Positions 44,233 through 53,838 of a stretch of 64,000 bases of DNA are shown here, in pieces. Each line of letters starts with the position of its first letter. The first letter of the stretch is position 1. The translations under genes and the position numbers were made by a program. The notes beneath the pieces are model-generated. The model had not been told where the DNA came from and ran no database searches. It was given only the letters and a program-made list of their open reading frames with translations. Source of the DNA: Iocasia fonsfrigidae (GTDB lineage Bacteria; Bacillota; Halanaerobiia; Halanaerobiales; DTU029); contig NZ_CP046640.1 of NCBI RefSeq assembly GCF_017751145.1, forward strand, positions 1,964,137 through 2,028,136, written 5' to 3'.

Positions 44233-44787
44233 ATGAAGATATCCAAAAGAGAAAGACAGAAATTATTAAAAAAGACATTAAGTGCTAATCCTTTATTAAC
44301 TGATCGTGAATTGTCTGAGAAATTTGGAGTAAGTATTCAGACGGTCAGATTAGATAGATTGGAGCTTGGTATACCTGAAGTAAGGGAGAGGACAAAGTCA
44401 GCTGCTTCAGCTTATGCCCGACTGAAATCTGTTAATGAAGGCGAAGTTATTGGTGAATTAATTTCACTTGAACTGGATAAGTCTGCTGAATCACATCTTA
44501 TTACCACCAAGGAGATGGCTTTACAGAGGAGTGAAATTGTACGTGGGCATTATCTGTTTGCTCAGGCCAATTCACTGGCTGTTGCAGTTATTAATGCTAA
44601 AGCGGTATTGACTGGTAGTGTTAAACTCAGGTTTCATAATGTTGTAGAGATCGGTAATAACATTAAAGCCAGGGCAGTTGTGAAAAAGAAAATTAATAAT
44701 AAATACTTTATTGAAGTAAACATTTATAATGCTGATGAAATTGTTTTTTCTGGAGAATTTATTATGTTTGCACAAATGGAGGGATAG
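44233..44787 (+). CDS. fapR: Fatty acid and phospholipid biosynthesis regulator FapR
   Basis: 184 residues. An N-terminal DeoR-like helix-turn-helix (LLTDRELSEKFGVSIQTVRL) is joined by a linker helix to a hot-dog domain (about 70-184) with GHYLFAQANSLAVAVINA and AKAVLTGSVKLRF, the malonyl-CoA pocket. It represses the fab genes until malonyl-CoA accumulates. First gene of fapR-plsX-fabH-fabK-fabD-fabG-acpP-fabF-rnc, with an operator in its own leader. Confidence 0.96.
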   Translation: MKISKRERQKLLKKTLSANPLLTDRELSEKFGVSIQTVRLDRLELGIPEVRERTKSAASAYARLKSVNEGEVIGELISLELDKSAESHLITTKEMALQRSEIVRGHYLFAQANSLAVAVINAKAVLTGSVKLRFHNVVEIGNNIKARAVVKKKINNKYFIEVNIYNADEIVFSGEFIMFAQMEG

Positions 44788-44790
44788 ACT

Positions 44791-45795
44791 ATGAGAATAG
44801 TAATTGATGCTATGGGTGGTGACCATGCCCCCCAAAAAATAGTTGAGGGTGCTGTTTTAGCCTCTCGTAAATATTCTGATATTGAATTAATATTAACCGG
44901 GAGGAAGGAAATATTAAATAAAATATTAGAAAATAATCATTCTCCAAAAAATATCACAGTCATTAATACATCTGAAAAGATTGATATGAATGAATCACCG
45001 GCCAGAGCAATTAAGAAAAAGAAAGATTCGTCAATTGTAAAGGGTTTAGATCTTTTACATAAAAAAGAAGCAGATGCCTTTGTCTCTGCTGGTAATACAG
45101 GGGCTGTTATGGCTGGCAGTCTTTTTAAACTAGGGAGGATTAAGGGGATAAAAAGACCATCAATTCTTGTTAGTTTCCCTTCAAAAAAGGGTGAAACAAT
45201 CCTGATGGACAATGGTGCTAATGTTGACTGTAAACCCATCAATCTATATCAATTTGCTATTATGGGACAGATATATGCTAAGTATGTTCTGGGGATTGAT
45301 AATCCGAAAACAGGTTTATTAAGTATTGGTGAGGAAAAGGCAAAAGGAAATCAGCTGGTAAAAGAAAGCTATGATTTAATTATTAATGCCCAGGAAATTT
45401 CTGATTTTGTCGGTAATGTTGAAGGTAGAGATATATATAATGGTAGTTGTGACCTGGTAATTTGTGATGGTTTTGTTGGTAATGTTGTCTTAAAGACTAC
45501 TGAAGGAGTGGCTTCTTTAATGTTTAGTCTACTTAAAGATGCCTTCACTACAAACTTAAGGGCAAAACTAGGGGCTTTGTTGCTTAAACCTTATCTTGCA
45601 AAGCTAATAAATAAAACTGATTATAGACAATATGGTGGTGCTCCATTATTGGGGGTTAATGGGGTAGTGATTATCAGTCATGGTAGTTCTGATGAGATTG
45701 CTATTATGAATGCAGTTAAAGTAGCCAGGGAAACAGTCATTCAAAATATTGTAAGTAAAATTGAAAATAAAGTTAATGAGGATGGTGAAAAATAA
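44791..45795 (+). CDS. plsX: Phosphate acyltransferase PlsX
   Basis: 334 residues with RIVIDAMGGDHAPQKIVEG at the N terminus, SAGNTGAVMAGSLFKLGRI, LLSIGEEKAKGNQLVKE and CDGFVGNVVLKTTEG. Converts acyl-ACP to acyl phosphate for glycerolipid synthesis on the membrane surface. It lies three bases after fapR and its stop abuts fabH. Confidence 0.97.
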   Translation: MRIVIDAMGGDHAPQKIVEGAVLASRKYSDIELILTGRKEILNKILENNHSPKNITVINTSEKIDMNESPARAIKKKKDSSIVKGLDLLHKKEADAFVSAGNTGAVMAGSLFKLGRIKGIKRPSILVSFPSKKGETILMDNGANVDCKPINLYQFAIMGQIYAKYVLGIDNPKTGLLSIGEEKAKGNQLVKESYDLIINAQEISDFVGNVEGRDIYNGSCDLVICDGFVGNVVLKTTEGVASLMFSLLKDAFTTNLRAKLGALLLKPYLAKLINKTDYRQYGGAPLLGVNGVVIISHGSSDEIAIMNAVKVARETVIQNIVSKIENKVNEDGEK

Positions 45796-46791
45796 ATGGC
45801 ACGCAAGGCGACTATAACAGGGTTAGGAAATTATATCCCCCCTAAGGTTTTAACTAATAAAGATCTTGAGAAAATGGTAGATACTTCAGATGAATGGATA
45901 ACTACGAGAACAGGAATAAAAGAAAGACACATTGTTGAAGATGATGTTTCAACCTCTGATATGGTTTATGTAGCTGCTCAAAAAGCCCTTAAAAATTCGG
46001 GGATGAAAGCTGATAAACTTGATTTGATTATTGTAGCTACTGTAACCCCTGATATGCCTTTTCCCGCAACAGCATGTTTAATTCAGGAGAGACTTGGTGC
46101 AGAAAAGGCTGCAGCTTTTGATCTGGAAGCAGGTTGTTCTGGATTTGTATATGCCTTAAGTGTGGCTACTCAATTTATAGAAACAGGTGTTTATGGAAAT
46201 GCTTTAGTAGTTGGGGCAGATATACTTACTAAGATAACAGACTGGGAAGACAGAAGTACTTGTGTATTGTTTGGTGATGGTGCTGGAGCAGCTATCCTGC
46301 AGGCGACAGATAAAGGGGGAATGTTGGCCTTTGACCTGGGATCTGATGGTAGTGGTGGTAAAAGTCTATATATGCCAGGTGGTGGTTCTTTAAGTCCTTC
46401 TTCAGAACTAACAGTTAAAGAAAGACAGCACTATATCAAAATGGAAGGTAATCAGGTATTTAAATTTGCTGTAAAAATAATGGAACAATCCTCAGTAGAT
46501 GTTCTCAATAAAGCCGGGTTAAAACCCGAAGATGTTAATCTGTTTATACCCCATCAGGCCAATACCAGGATTATTAATGCAGCAGCTAAAAGGTTAAAAC
46601 TTACTGATGATAAGGTCTTTGTAAACCTTCCCAAGTATGGTAATACCTCATCTGCTTCAATACCACTTGCTCTAGTTGAAGCAAAAGAAAAGGGACTTAT
46701 CAATGAAGGAGATATTATTGTTTTAGTAGCCTTTGGTGCTGGATTAACCTGGGCTTCTACAGTAATTAAATGGCATGAGGAGGGGCTTTAA
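45796..46791 (+). CDS. fabH: Beta-ketoacyl-ACP synthase III
   Basis: 331 residues. Catalytic C114 ([11 protein letters not shown]), His in IPHQANTRI and Asn in [11 protein letters not shown] give the Cys-His-Asn triad of the initiating condensing enzyme, which joins acetyl- or branched acyl-CoA with malonyl-ACP. No intergenic space after plsX. Confidence 0.97.
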   Translation: MARKATITGLGNYIPPKVLTNKDLEKMVDTSDEWITTRTGIKERHIVEDDVSTSDMVYVAAQKALKNSGMKADKLDLIIVATVTPDMPFPATACLIQERLGAEKAAAFDLEAGCSGFVYALSVATQFIETGVYGNALVVGADILTKITDWEDRSTCVLFGDGAGAAILQATDKGGMLAFDLGSDGSGGKSLYMPGGGSLSPSSELTVKERQHYIKMEGNQVFKFAVKIMEQSSVDVLNKAGLKPEDVNLFIPHQANTRIINAAAKRLKLTDDKVFVNLPKYGNTSSASIPLALVEAKEKGLINEGDIIVLVAFGAGLTWASTVIKWHEEGL

Positions 46792-46792
46792 A

Positions 46793-47746
46793 TTGAACTT
46801 TAGAAATAGGCTAACTGAGATATTAGAAATAGACCTGCCCATTATCCAGGGGGGGATGGCCTGGGTAGCTACTGGAGAACTAGCTGCTGCTGTGAGTCAG
46901 GCCGGGGGGCTAGGTGTTATAGGAGCTGGTAATGCCCCTGCTGATGTAATCAGAAAAGAGATCAACAAGGTAAAAGAGAAAACCAGCAAACCATATGCTG
47001 TAAATATCATGCTCCTTTCACCTTTTGTTGACGATATTGTTGATCTGCTTATTGAAGAAAAGGTACCAGTTGTTACTACAGGTGCAGGGAATCCAGGCAA
47101 ATATATTGAACGTTTTAAAAAAATTGGGACTAGAGTTATTCCAGTTGTTCCCTCAGTTGCCCTGGCCAGACGAATGGAAAAAATCGGTGCTGACTGTCTT
47201 ATAGCAGAAGGTACAGAGGCTGGCGGGCATATAGGTGAACTAACAACAATTTCTTTGATTCCCCAAATAGTAGATGCAGTGAATATACCTGTTATTGCTG
47301 CAGGTGGTATTGCAGATGGTAGGGGAATGGCAGCAGCTATGGCACTGGGGGCAGAGGGTGTACAATTAGGTACCAGATTTGTCTGTTCTAAAGAGTGCAC
47401 AGCACATGAAAACTTCAAAAAGGCTATTATAGATGCCAGGGATAGAGATGCAGTTGTTACTGGGCGGGTAACTGGTCACCCAGTAAGGAATTTAAAGAAC
47501 GACCTTACCCGTGAAATACAAAAATTAGAACGCAAAGGCGCGAGTAAGGATGAAATAGAAGAACTGGGAACAGGTAGATTACGTCTTGCTGTTAAAGAAG
47601 GTGATATTAATCAAGGAAGTGTTATGGCTGGACAGATTGCCGGATTAATCAATGATATTCAACCAGTAGAACTTATTATTAATAATATTATAGAAGAAAC
47701 CGAGGGAATATTAACAGACCTGGGAGGTAAAAATAATGAAGCGTAA
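46793..47746 (+). CDS. fabK: Enoyl-ACP reductase II (FMN-dependent)
   Basis: 317 residues from a TTG start behind GAGGAGGGG; an ATG at 46775 overlaps fabH and sits in the ribosome site. TIM-barrel 2-nitropropane-dioxygenase fold: PIIQGGMAWVATGELAAAVS, GAGNPGKYIERFK, AEGTEAGGHIG, IPVIAAGGIADGRG and GVQLGTRFVCSKE. Uses NADH and FMN to saturate enoyl-ACP, in place of FabI. Confidence 0.95.
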   Translation: MNFRNRLTEILEIDLPIIQGGMAWVATGELAAAVSQAGGLGVIGAGNAPADVIRKEINKVKEKTSKPYAVNIMLLSPFVDDIVDLLIEEKVPVVTTGAGNPGKYIERFKKIGTRVIPVVPSVALARRMEKIGADCLIAEGTEAGGHIGELTTISLIPQIVDAVNIPVIAAGGIADGRGMAAAMALGAEGVQLGTRFVCSKECTAHENFKKAIIDARDRDAVVTGRVTGHPVRNLKNDLTREIQKLERKGASKDEIEELGTGRLRLAVKEGDINQGSVMAGQIAGLINDIQPVELIINNIIEETEGILTDLGGKNNEA

Positions 47747-48662
47747 AACAGCCTTTCTTTTCTCTGGACAGGGTTCACAATATGTTGGTATGGGGCTTGA
47801 ACTTATAAATAATTACCCTCCTGGTTTACAAATCATGGAACAGGCCGAAGAATATCTCGCTCTTCCATTAAAGAAAATGTGTTTTGAAGGACCAGCAGAA
47901 AAATTAAACATCACTAAGAACACTCAACCGGCTATTTTTACAATTAGTTATATTATCTATAATTTTCTTATGGAAAATGCTCTAAAGCCTTCTGCTGTAG
48001 CAGGACATAGTTTAGGTGAATATAGTGCTTTAGCGTCTGCCAAATCTTTTTCTTTTGAAGATGGTTTAAGACTGGTTAGGCAGCGTGGAATTTTAATGGA
48101 TGAAGCAATGCCTGTTGGTTCAGGAACTATGGCTGCTGTTATTGGACTAAATAGTAATTTGATTACAGAGATATGTACTAATATTGAAGGGGTCTGTGAA
48201 GTTGCTAATTACAATTCCCCACAACAGACTGTTATCTCTGGTGAAGAAAAAGCCATTAATGAGGCTGTAGAAAGTTTAAAAAAATTAGGCGCTAAAAAAG
48301 TTGTTAAACTTGATGTTAGTGGACCATTTCATTCATCATTAATGAAACCGGCCAGAGATGAATTTGCCAAGATTGTTAACGACATAGAATTTAAGGAACC
48401 AGTCTATCCAGTGATTGCCAATGTGACTGCTGATTATATAAAAGATGCTAAAGAAATAAAGGGACTGCTACTGGAACAAATAACAGGTAGTGTATACTGG
48501 GTAGATAGTATAAAAAGATTAATAGATGATGGTTATAATACCTTTATAGAGGTAGGACCAGGTAGGGTATTAAAGGGTTTAATGCGTAGCATAGACCGTT
48601 CGGTTGATGCCTTTAATGTTGAGAGTTTTAAAGATTATGAGAAATTAATTAAAAAATTATAA
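47736..48662 (+). CDS. fabD: Malonyl-CoA:ACP transacylase
   Basis: 308 residues overlapping fabK by 11 bases. FSGQGSQYVGMG at the start, nucleophile S92 in GHSLGEYSAL, and the histidine in SGPFHSSLM. Loads malonyl groups onto ACP for the condensing enzymes of the same operon. Confidence 0.97.
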   Translation: MKRKTAFLFSGQGSQYVGMGLELINNYPPGLQIMEQAEEYLALPLKKMCFEGPAEKLNITKNTQPAIFTISYIIYNFLMENALKPSAVAGHSLGEYSALASAKSFSFEDGLRLVRQRGILMDEAMPVGSGTMAAVIGLNSNLITEICTNIEGVCEVANYNSPQQTVISGEEKAINEAVESLKKLGAKKVVKLDVSGPFHSSLMKPARDEFAKIVNDIEFKEPVYPVIANVTADYIKDAKEIKGLLLEQITGSVYWVDSIKRLIDDGYNTFIEVGPGRVLKGLMRSIDRSVDAFNVESFKDYEKLIKKL

Positions 48663-48683
48663 AAAAGAAAGGGTGATTCATTA

Positions 48684-49433
48684 ATGAGAATAGATGGCAA
48701 GGTTGCTCTTATTACTGGAAGTTCACGCGGTATTGGTGCTGCAACAGCAGTCAAACTGGCCAGTGAAGGTGCTGATATTATTATTAACTACCCTTTTGAA
48801 GCAGAGAAAGAACATGCTGATAAGGTAGTAGATAAAGTTAATTCACTCGGTCGTAAAGCAATATCTATTATGGCAGATGTCTCCAATATTGAACAGGTAA
48901 AGACTATGATCAAAACTGCTATCAAAGAATTTAGTAAAATAGATATATTAGTAAATAATGCGGGCATTACCCGGGATAATCTTATAATGAGAATGAAAGA
49001 AAAAGACTGGGATGCTGTCATGAATGTTAATCTTAAAGGTGTTTTTAATTGCACAAAGTCTGTTATCCGTCCTATGATGAAACAAAAATCAGGAAAGATA
49101 ATTAATCTTGCTTCTGTAGTAGGTATCATGGGAAATCCTGGTCAGGCAAATTATTCTGCTTCCAAGGCCGGAGTTATTGGCTTTACTAAGACTATTGCTA
49201 AAGAAGTTGCCGCCCGGGGAATTACCTCAAATGCTGTGGCACCTGGTTTTATTAAATCACATATGACAGAAAATCTCTCTAAAGAAGTGCAAGATAATAT
49301 GCTGGCTGCTATTCCACTTAAAAAATTTGGTAGTCAGGAAGATGTGGCTAATATAATCTGTTTTCTGGCATCATCAGCAGCAGATTATATTAACGGTCAG
49401 GTTATTAATGTTGATGGTGGTATGGTAATGTAA
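48684..49433 (+). CDS. fabG: 3-oxoacyl-ACP reductase
   Basis: 249-residue short-chain dehydrogenase: TGSSRGIGAATAVKL nucleotide motif, NNAG in LVNNAGITRDNL, catalytic Y157 and K161 (NYSASKAG). NADPH-dependent reduction of beta-ketoacyl-ACP. ATG after AAAGGGTGA. Confidence 0.97.
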   Translation: MRIDGKVALITGSSRGIGAATAVKLASEGADIIINYPFEAEKEHADKVVDKVNSLGRKAISIMADVSNIEQVKTMIKTAIKEFSKIDILVNNAGITRDNLIMRMKEKDWDAVMNVNLKGVFNCTKSVIRPMMKQKSGKIINLASVVGIMGNPGQANYSASKAGVIGFTKTIAKEVAARGITSNAVAPGFIKSHMTENLSKEVQDNMLAAIPLKKFGSQEDVANIICFLASSAADYINGQVINVDGGMVM

Positions 49434-49452
49434 ATAGAAAGGAGGTGAAATA

Positions 49453-49683
49453 ATGGATATTTTACAGAAAGTAATTGATATTGTTGTAGAGGAACTGGCT
49501 GTTGATTCTGAAGAGGTTACTCCTGAAGCATCTTTTATCGATGATCTGGGGGCTGACTCCCTTGATGTTGTAGAATTAGTAATGGCATTTGAAGAAGAAT
49601 TTGATATTGAAATTCCTGATGAAGAGGCTGAAAACATTCAAACAGTTCAGGATGCAGTTGATTATATTGAGGAAAATTTATAG
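49453..49683 (+). CDS. acpP: Acyl carrier protein
   Basis: 76 residues, acidic four-helix protein with the phosphopantetheine serine S36 in [18 protein letters not shown] after AAAGGAGGTG, a very strong ribosome site suited to the most abundant product of the operon. A hairpin follows. Confidence 0.98.
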   Translation: MDILQKVIDIVVEELAVDSEEVTPEASFIDDLGADSLDVVELVMAFEEEFDIEIPDEEAENIQTVQDAVDYIEENL

Positions 49684-49702
49684 GCCTAATAATATGGTGC
49701 TG

Positions 49703-49729
49703 GTCCCCACTGAGTTTCAAAGGGGGCCT
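49703..49729 (+). other. Intercistronic hairpin between acpP and fabF
   Basis: GGTCCCC (about 49703-49709) pairs with GGGGGCC (about 49723-49729) with a 13-base loop and one G-T pair. No T-run directly after it, so it is more likely a stabilising or processing hairpin that lets acpP mRNA outnumber the rest. Confidence 0.45.
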
Positions 49730-49776
49730 AAATCCACTTTTTTAAATCATTCTACCCATAAGGGAGGTTAAGGATA

Positions 49777-51015
49777 ATGAGCAAACGTGTTGTTATAACA
49801 GGTTTAGGTGTTGTTACATCCCTTGGTATGACAGTTGATGAATTCTGGAATAATATTATTAATGGAAAGTCTGGTATTTCCCGGATTAGTAAATTTGATA
49901 CTGAAGAATTTCCAAGTAAAGTTGCTGCTGAGATTAAGGATTTTAAAATAGATAAATATATTAACCCTAAAGAAGCCCGAAGAATAGGTATGTTTTCTCA
50001 ATATGCTATTTATGCTGCCTATGAGGCTTTAGCGGATTCAGGTATAGAAATTAATGATGAAATTGCTGATCAGATAGGTGTCCTGATGGGTTCTGGAATT
50101 GGTGGTATTGAAGTCTTTGAAGAGCAAATTGAAAGAATGGTAAAAAAAGGTCCAAGGCGTGTAAGCCCATTTTTCATTCCAATGATGATATCTAATATGG
50201 CTGCTGGTCATGTTTCTATTTATACCGGAGCTAAGGGCCCCAATAGTAATGCTGTAACGGCCTGTGCTTCAGGGACCTCTGCTATTGGTGAAGCAATGGA
50301 GATAATAAAACGCGGTGATGCTAGTGTTATGATAGCAGGTGGTACAGAAGCAGCTATTACTAAATCTGCTTTAGCAGGTTTTGGTAATATGAAAGCACTA
50401 ACAACGATGAATGATGAACCAGCTAAGGCAAGTAGACCATTTGATGCTAAAAGGGATGGGTTTATTATTGGTGAAGGTAGTGGTATTGTCATTCTGGAAG
50501 AACTTGAACATGCCCGGAAGAGAGGGGCTCAGATATATTGTGAACTCTTAGCTTATGGTGCTTCAGGTGATGCCTATCATATCACTCAGCCTGCACCTGA
50601 AGGAGAGGGTGCAGCAAGGGCGATGGAAATGGCTCTTAGAAAGTCAGGTCTTAATAAAAACAAGCTAAATTATATTAATGCCCATGGTACCTCTACACCA
50701 CTAAATGATAAAAATGAAACAATTGCTATCCGGAAGGTCTTCGGGGAAGACGCAGACAAATTAATGATTAGTTCCACAAAATCAATGACCGGTCATTTAT
50801 TAGGGGCAGCTGGTGGTGTAGAATCAGTTATCTCTGCACTGGCGTTAAAAAATAAAATAGTTCCTCCAACAATTAATTATGAATATCCAGACCCTGATTG
50901 TGACCTTGATTATGTACCTAATGAGGCCAGGAAAGTAAAGGAATTGAAGACAATAATGTCTAATTCTTTTGGCTTTGGCGGACAAAATGCCTGTCTTGTT
51001 TTTGGTGCCATATAA
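49777..51015 (+). CDS. fabF: Beta-ketoacyl-ACP synthase II
   Basis: 412 residues with catalytic C163 ([13 protein letters not shown]) and histidines in [11 protein letters not shown] and [12 protein letters not shown]. Elongating condensing enzyme. ATG after AAGGGAGG. Confidence 0.98.
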   Translation: MSKRVVITGLGVVTSLGMTVDEFWNNIINGKSGISRISKFDTEEFPSKVAAEIKDFKIDKYINPKEARRIGMFSQYAIYAAYEALADSGIEINDEIADQIGVLMGSGIGGIEVFEEQIERMVKKGPRRVSPFFIPMMISNMAAGHVSIYTGAKGPNSNAVTACASGTSAIGEAMEIIKRGDASVMIAGGTEAAITKSALAGFGNMKALTTMNDEPAKASRPFDAKRDGFIIGEGSGIVILEELEHARKRGAQIYCELLAYGASGDAYHITQPAPEGEGAARAMEMALRKSGLNKNKLNYINAHGTSTPLNDKNETIAIRKVFGEDADKLMISSTKSMTGHLLGAAGGVESVISALALKNKIVPPTINYEYPDPDCDLDYVPNEARKVKELKTIMSNSFGFGGQNACLVFGAI

Positions 51016-51038
51016 GATCTTAAAAAGGAGATAATTCA

Positions 51039-51749
51039 ATGGTATCATTATATAATGAAGATATTATTTCTGATTTAGAAAAAAAGATTAAAATGAGTTT
51101 TAATGATAAATTATTATTACAGAGGGCTATTACCCATAAATCATTTAGTAATGAAAATAGCCATCTCGATTTAAGGGATAATGAAAGACTTGAGTTTTTG
51201 GGTGATTCAGTCCTCAGTATTGTAATAAGTACTTTTATTTTTGATAATTTTCCTGATTATCCAGAAGGAGAACTGGCCAAGATGAGGTCTGTTATTGTCA
51301 GTGAGCCTATTCTTGCCATGCAGGCAAGGAAAATTCAGCTGGGAAAATATCTATTGTTAGGTAATGGCGAAGAATTATCAGGTGGTCGTGAAAGGGATTC
51401 TATTCTTGCAGATGCTATGGAGGCTTTAATAGGGGCTATTTATCTTGATTTAGGTATAGATATGGCCAGGAAATTTATTATTAGTAATTTTAATAAGATT
51501 ATTATTGATGTTGAAAAAGGAAAGTATATACAGGACTATAAAACTATCTTACAGGAATTACTCCAGAAAGATGGTTTTGGTAGACCTATTTATCAGGTAG
51601 TTGATGAAAAAGGTCCTGATCACAACAAATCTTTTGTTATAGATGTACTTTATCAGAATAAAAAAATAGGCTCTGGTAAGGGTTCAAGTAAAAAAGAAGC
51701 AGAACAAAATGCTGCAATGGCTGCCTTGAAAAATATGAATATTATCTAA
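51039..51749 (+). CDS. rnc: Ribonuclease III
   Basis: 236 residues: RNase III domain with the metal-binding signature NERLEFLGDSVLSIV and the second acidic cluster ADAMEALIGAIYLD, then a double-stranded-RNA-binding domain (about 160-232) ending GKGSSKKEAEQNAAMAAL. Processes rRNA and structured mRNAs. Last gene of the fap-fab transcript, as in many Firmicutes. Confidence 0.97.
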   Translation: MVSLYNEDIISDLEKKIKMSFNDKLLLQRAITHKSFSNENSHLDLRDNERLEFLGDSVLSIVISTFIFDNFPDYPEGELAKMRSVIVSEPILAMQARKIQLGKYLLLGNGEELSGGRERDSILADAMEALIGAIYLDLGIDMARKFIISNFNKIIIDVEKGKYIQDYKTILQELLQKDGFGRPIYQVVDEKGPDHNKSFVIDVLYQNKKIGSGKGSSKKEAEQNAAMAALKNMNII

Positions 51750-51756
51750 TCTTACG

Positions 51757-51800
51757 GGATATTTTTTTAATATATCTCATAAAGATATATTAAAATATCC
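51757..51800 (+). terminator. Hairpin between rnc and the next gene
   Basis: GGATATTTTTTTAATATATC... (51757-51777) pairs with 51783-51800 over 18 bp, with a bulge of three T. The GGAGG of the following gene starts two bases later, so it may act as attenuator or RNase III substrate instead of a full terminator. Confidence 0.45.
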
Positions 51801-51814
51801 TGGAGGTAGATAGT

Positions 51815-52294
51815 ATGAATAGGTTTTTTAGAAAGCTGGAGAGATTTTTTGTTAATCTCTTGCTAATTACTTTAATAGTTATAATTAGTTTTCAGATTAT
51901 TATGCGGGATGAATCAACTTATCAACATATTAAAAAGCTGGAGTACACAGTAAAAGGGCTTTTGAATACAGGAAATACTGTTGAGGTTACATCTATTAAG
52001 GAAATGGAAAGGAAGGCTTACCTTACCATAGACCTGTTGCATGATTACTCACTACCACAGGTTTATTTAGTTCAGAACGGGCTGCGGGTGGCTGACTTCT
52101 CTGATGGAGTTGTCAAAATAGAAGTAAACAGTGGTGATCTTATCAGTATTGATGCTACTCTATTAAAAAAAACCTTATGGTTTGAAATTACTTCTTTATC
52201 AGCTTCGATAAGTAATCTGAAACCTGGTCAACAGTTTAGAGTATCTGGTGATATTAAGAGCTTGGGTGTTATTGAGTTTTATAATAAGATTTAA
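51815..52294 (+). CDS. Hypothetical single-pass membrane protein
   Basis: 159 residues, not recognised. A basic start (MNRFFRKLERFFVN) and one membrane helix (about 14-29) are followed by an extracytoplasmic domain rich in short strands (KAYLTIDLLHDYSLPQVYLV, DGVVKIEVNSGDLISID, PGQQFRVSGDIKSLGVIEFY). The ATG follows CTGGAGG. It stands between rnc and the aromatic genes and ends before a terminator. Perhaps an envelope protein; nothing more can be said. Confidence 0.75.
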   Translation: MNRFFRKLERFFVNLLLITLIVIISFQIIMRDESTYQHIKKLEYTVKGLLNTGNTVEVTSIKEMERKAYLTIDLLHDYSLPQVYLVQNGLRVADFSDGVVKIEVNSGDLISIDATLLKKTLWFEITSLSASISNLKPGQQFRVSGDIKSLGVIEFYNKI

Positions 52295-52350
52295 TTATAT
52301 TCTTTCTTGATAATAAAAATAATATATGGTAAAATAATTTAAATTAGTAG

Positions 52351-52380
52351 AACACCTGCCAGTACAGGTGTTAATTTTTT
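52351..52380 (+). terminator. Terminator before the aromatic operon
   Basis: AACACCTG (52351-52358) / CAGGTGTT (52365-52372), 6-base loop, followed by AATTTTTT. Confidence 0.85.
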
Positions 52381-52428
52381 AAGTAATATTATTTCTAAAA
52401 TATATTTATTTGATTATGAGGTGTTAAC

Positions 52429-52812
52429 ATGAGGGGTATTAGAGGGGCTATATCTGTTGAAAAAAATACAAGAACTGCAATTCTTGAAAATACCAGTTTA
52501 CTCCTAAAAGAAATGATTGCCAACAATAAATTATCAGAAAATGATATAATCAGTATCTTTTTTACTGCTACTGATGACCTTGATGAAGTTTACCCAGCAG
52601 TTGCAGCCCGCCAACTGGGGTTTGCTGATATTCCATTACTATGTTATCAGGAAATGAAGGTTAAGGATTCACTAGAAAAGTGCATTAGGGTTTTAATGTT
52701 TGTTGATTTTGACTGTGCTTTACAGGAAGTAAAACATGTTTATCTAAAAAAGGCTAAAAAATTGCGGCCTGATTTATTAAATCAAGAGAATAGATTAGAT
52801 AAGGAGAGATGA
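52429..52812 (+). CDS. aroH: Chorismate mutase, AroH type
   Basis: 127 residues of the trimeric Bacillus AroH family: RGIRGAISVEKNT at the start, FFTATDDLDEVYPAVAARQ and PLLCYQEMKVKDSL. Converts chorismate to prephenate, which TyrA of the same operon oxidises. Starts four bases before aroF. Confidence 0.95.
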   Translation: MRGIRGAISVEKNTRTAILENTSLLLKEMIANNKLSENDIISIFFTATDDLDEVYPAVAARQLGFADIPLLCYQEMKVKDSLEKCIRVLMFVDFDCALQEVKHVYLKKAKKLRPDLLNQENRLDKER

Positions 52813-52816
52813 GAAA

Positions 52817-53836
52817 ATGATAATTGTTATGAAAGATAAGGCTAAGGAAAAAGAGATTAAACAGGTTGTCGACAGGGTAGAAGAATTAGGTTATACCCCA
52901 CATCCATCACGCGGGGCTAAAAAAATGCTGATTGGCATTATTGGTGATTTAAACCGGGAAGAATTAATTGATTCACTTGGTGCCTATCCAGGTATTGATA
53001 AACTTGTTCCGATTATGGAACCCTATAAATTGGTAGGCAGATCTTTTAAAGACAATACTAGTATTATTGACCTTGGTGATGGGGTTACAATAGGTGGTAA
53101 AGAGATATTGGTTATGGCTGGTCCCTGTGCTGTTGAAAGTGAAGAGCAGATCATAAAAACTGCTGCAGCAGTAAAAAAATCTGGCGCTAAGGTCTTAAGG
53201 GGTGGTGCTTTTAAACCCCGTACTTCTCCCTATAGTTTTCAGGGTATGCAGGAAGAAGGACTGAAACTGCTCAAAACAGCTTCAGATGAGACAGGCTTAA
53301 AAGTGATAACTGAGGTAGTTGACCCTAGAGATGTTGAATTGGTTGGTAATTATACAGATGTTTTCCAGATAGGTGCACGAAATATGCAAAATTTTTACCT
53401 ATTAAAAGAAGTAGGTAAATCAAACAAAGCTGTTTTATTAAAAAGGGGTATGAGTGCTACCTATAAAGAATTTTTGATGGCTGCGGAATATATTATGTCT
53501 GAGGGCAATTATAATGTGATACTTTGTGAACGTGGTATTCGTACTTTTGAGACATATACAAGAAATACACTTGATCTGGTAGGTATTCCAGTACTTAAGA
53601 AACTCAGTCATCTCCCTGTTGTTATAGACCCTAGTCATGGTACAGGACAGTGGGAACTTGTAACACCTGCTGCCAGAGGGGCGGTTGCTATGGGGGCAGA
53701 TGGTCTTATTGTAGAGGTACATCCGGAACCTACTAAAGCCCTCAGTGATGGGCAGCAGTCTCTGAAATTTAGTAAATTTACTGCTATGATAGATGATTTA
53801 AGTCAGATTGCAAATGCAGTTGGTCGTGAGATATAA
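52817..53836 (+). CDS. aroF: 3-deoxy-7-phosphoheptulonate synthase (type I-beta)
   Basis: 339 residues: an N-terminal ferredoxin-like regulatory domain (about 1-68) typical of the I-beta subfamily, then the TIM barrel with MAGPCAVESEEQI, KVLRGGAFKPRTSPYSFQG, GARNMQNFYLLKEVG, LKRGMSATYKEFL and VIDPSHGTGQWELV. Commits phosphoenolpyruvate and erythrose-4-phosphate to the shikimate pathway; the N-terminal domain often senses tyrosine or chorismate products. Confidence 0.97.
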   Translation: MIIVMKDKAKEKEIKQVVDRVEELGYTPHPSRGAKKMLIGIIGDLNREELIDSLGAYPGIDKLVPIMEPYKLVGRSFKDNTSIIDLGDGVTIGGKEILVMAGPCAVESEEQIIKTAAAVKKSGAKVLRGGAFKPRTSPYSFQGMQEEGLKLLKTASDETGLKVITEVVDPRDVELVGNYTDVFQIGARNMQNFYLLKEVGKSNKAVLLKRGMSATYKEFLMAAEYIMSEGNYNVILCERGIRTFETYTRNTLDLVGIPVLKKLSHLPVVIDPSHGTGQWELVTPAARGAVAMGADGLIVEVHPEPTKALSDGQQSLKFSKFTAMIDDLSQIANAVGREI

Positions 53837-53838
53837 TT

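Noticed and set aside
52295-52428. T-box or tryptophan/tyrosine leader before the aromatic operon
   Set aside because: Only a simple terminator is seen; no T-box consensus, specifier loop or leader peptide with Trp/Tyr codons.
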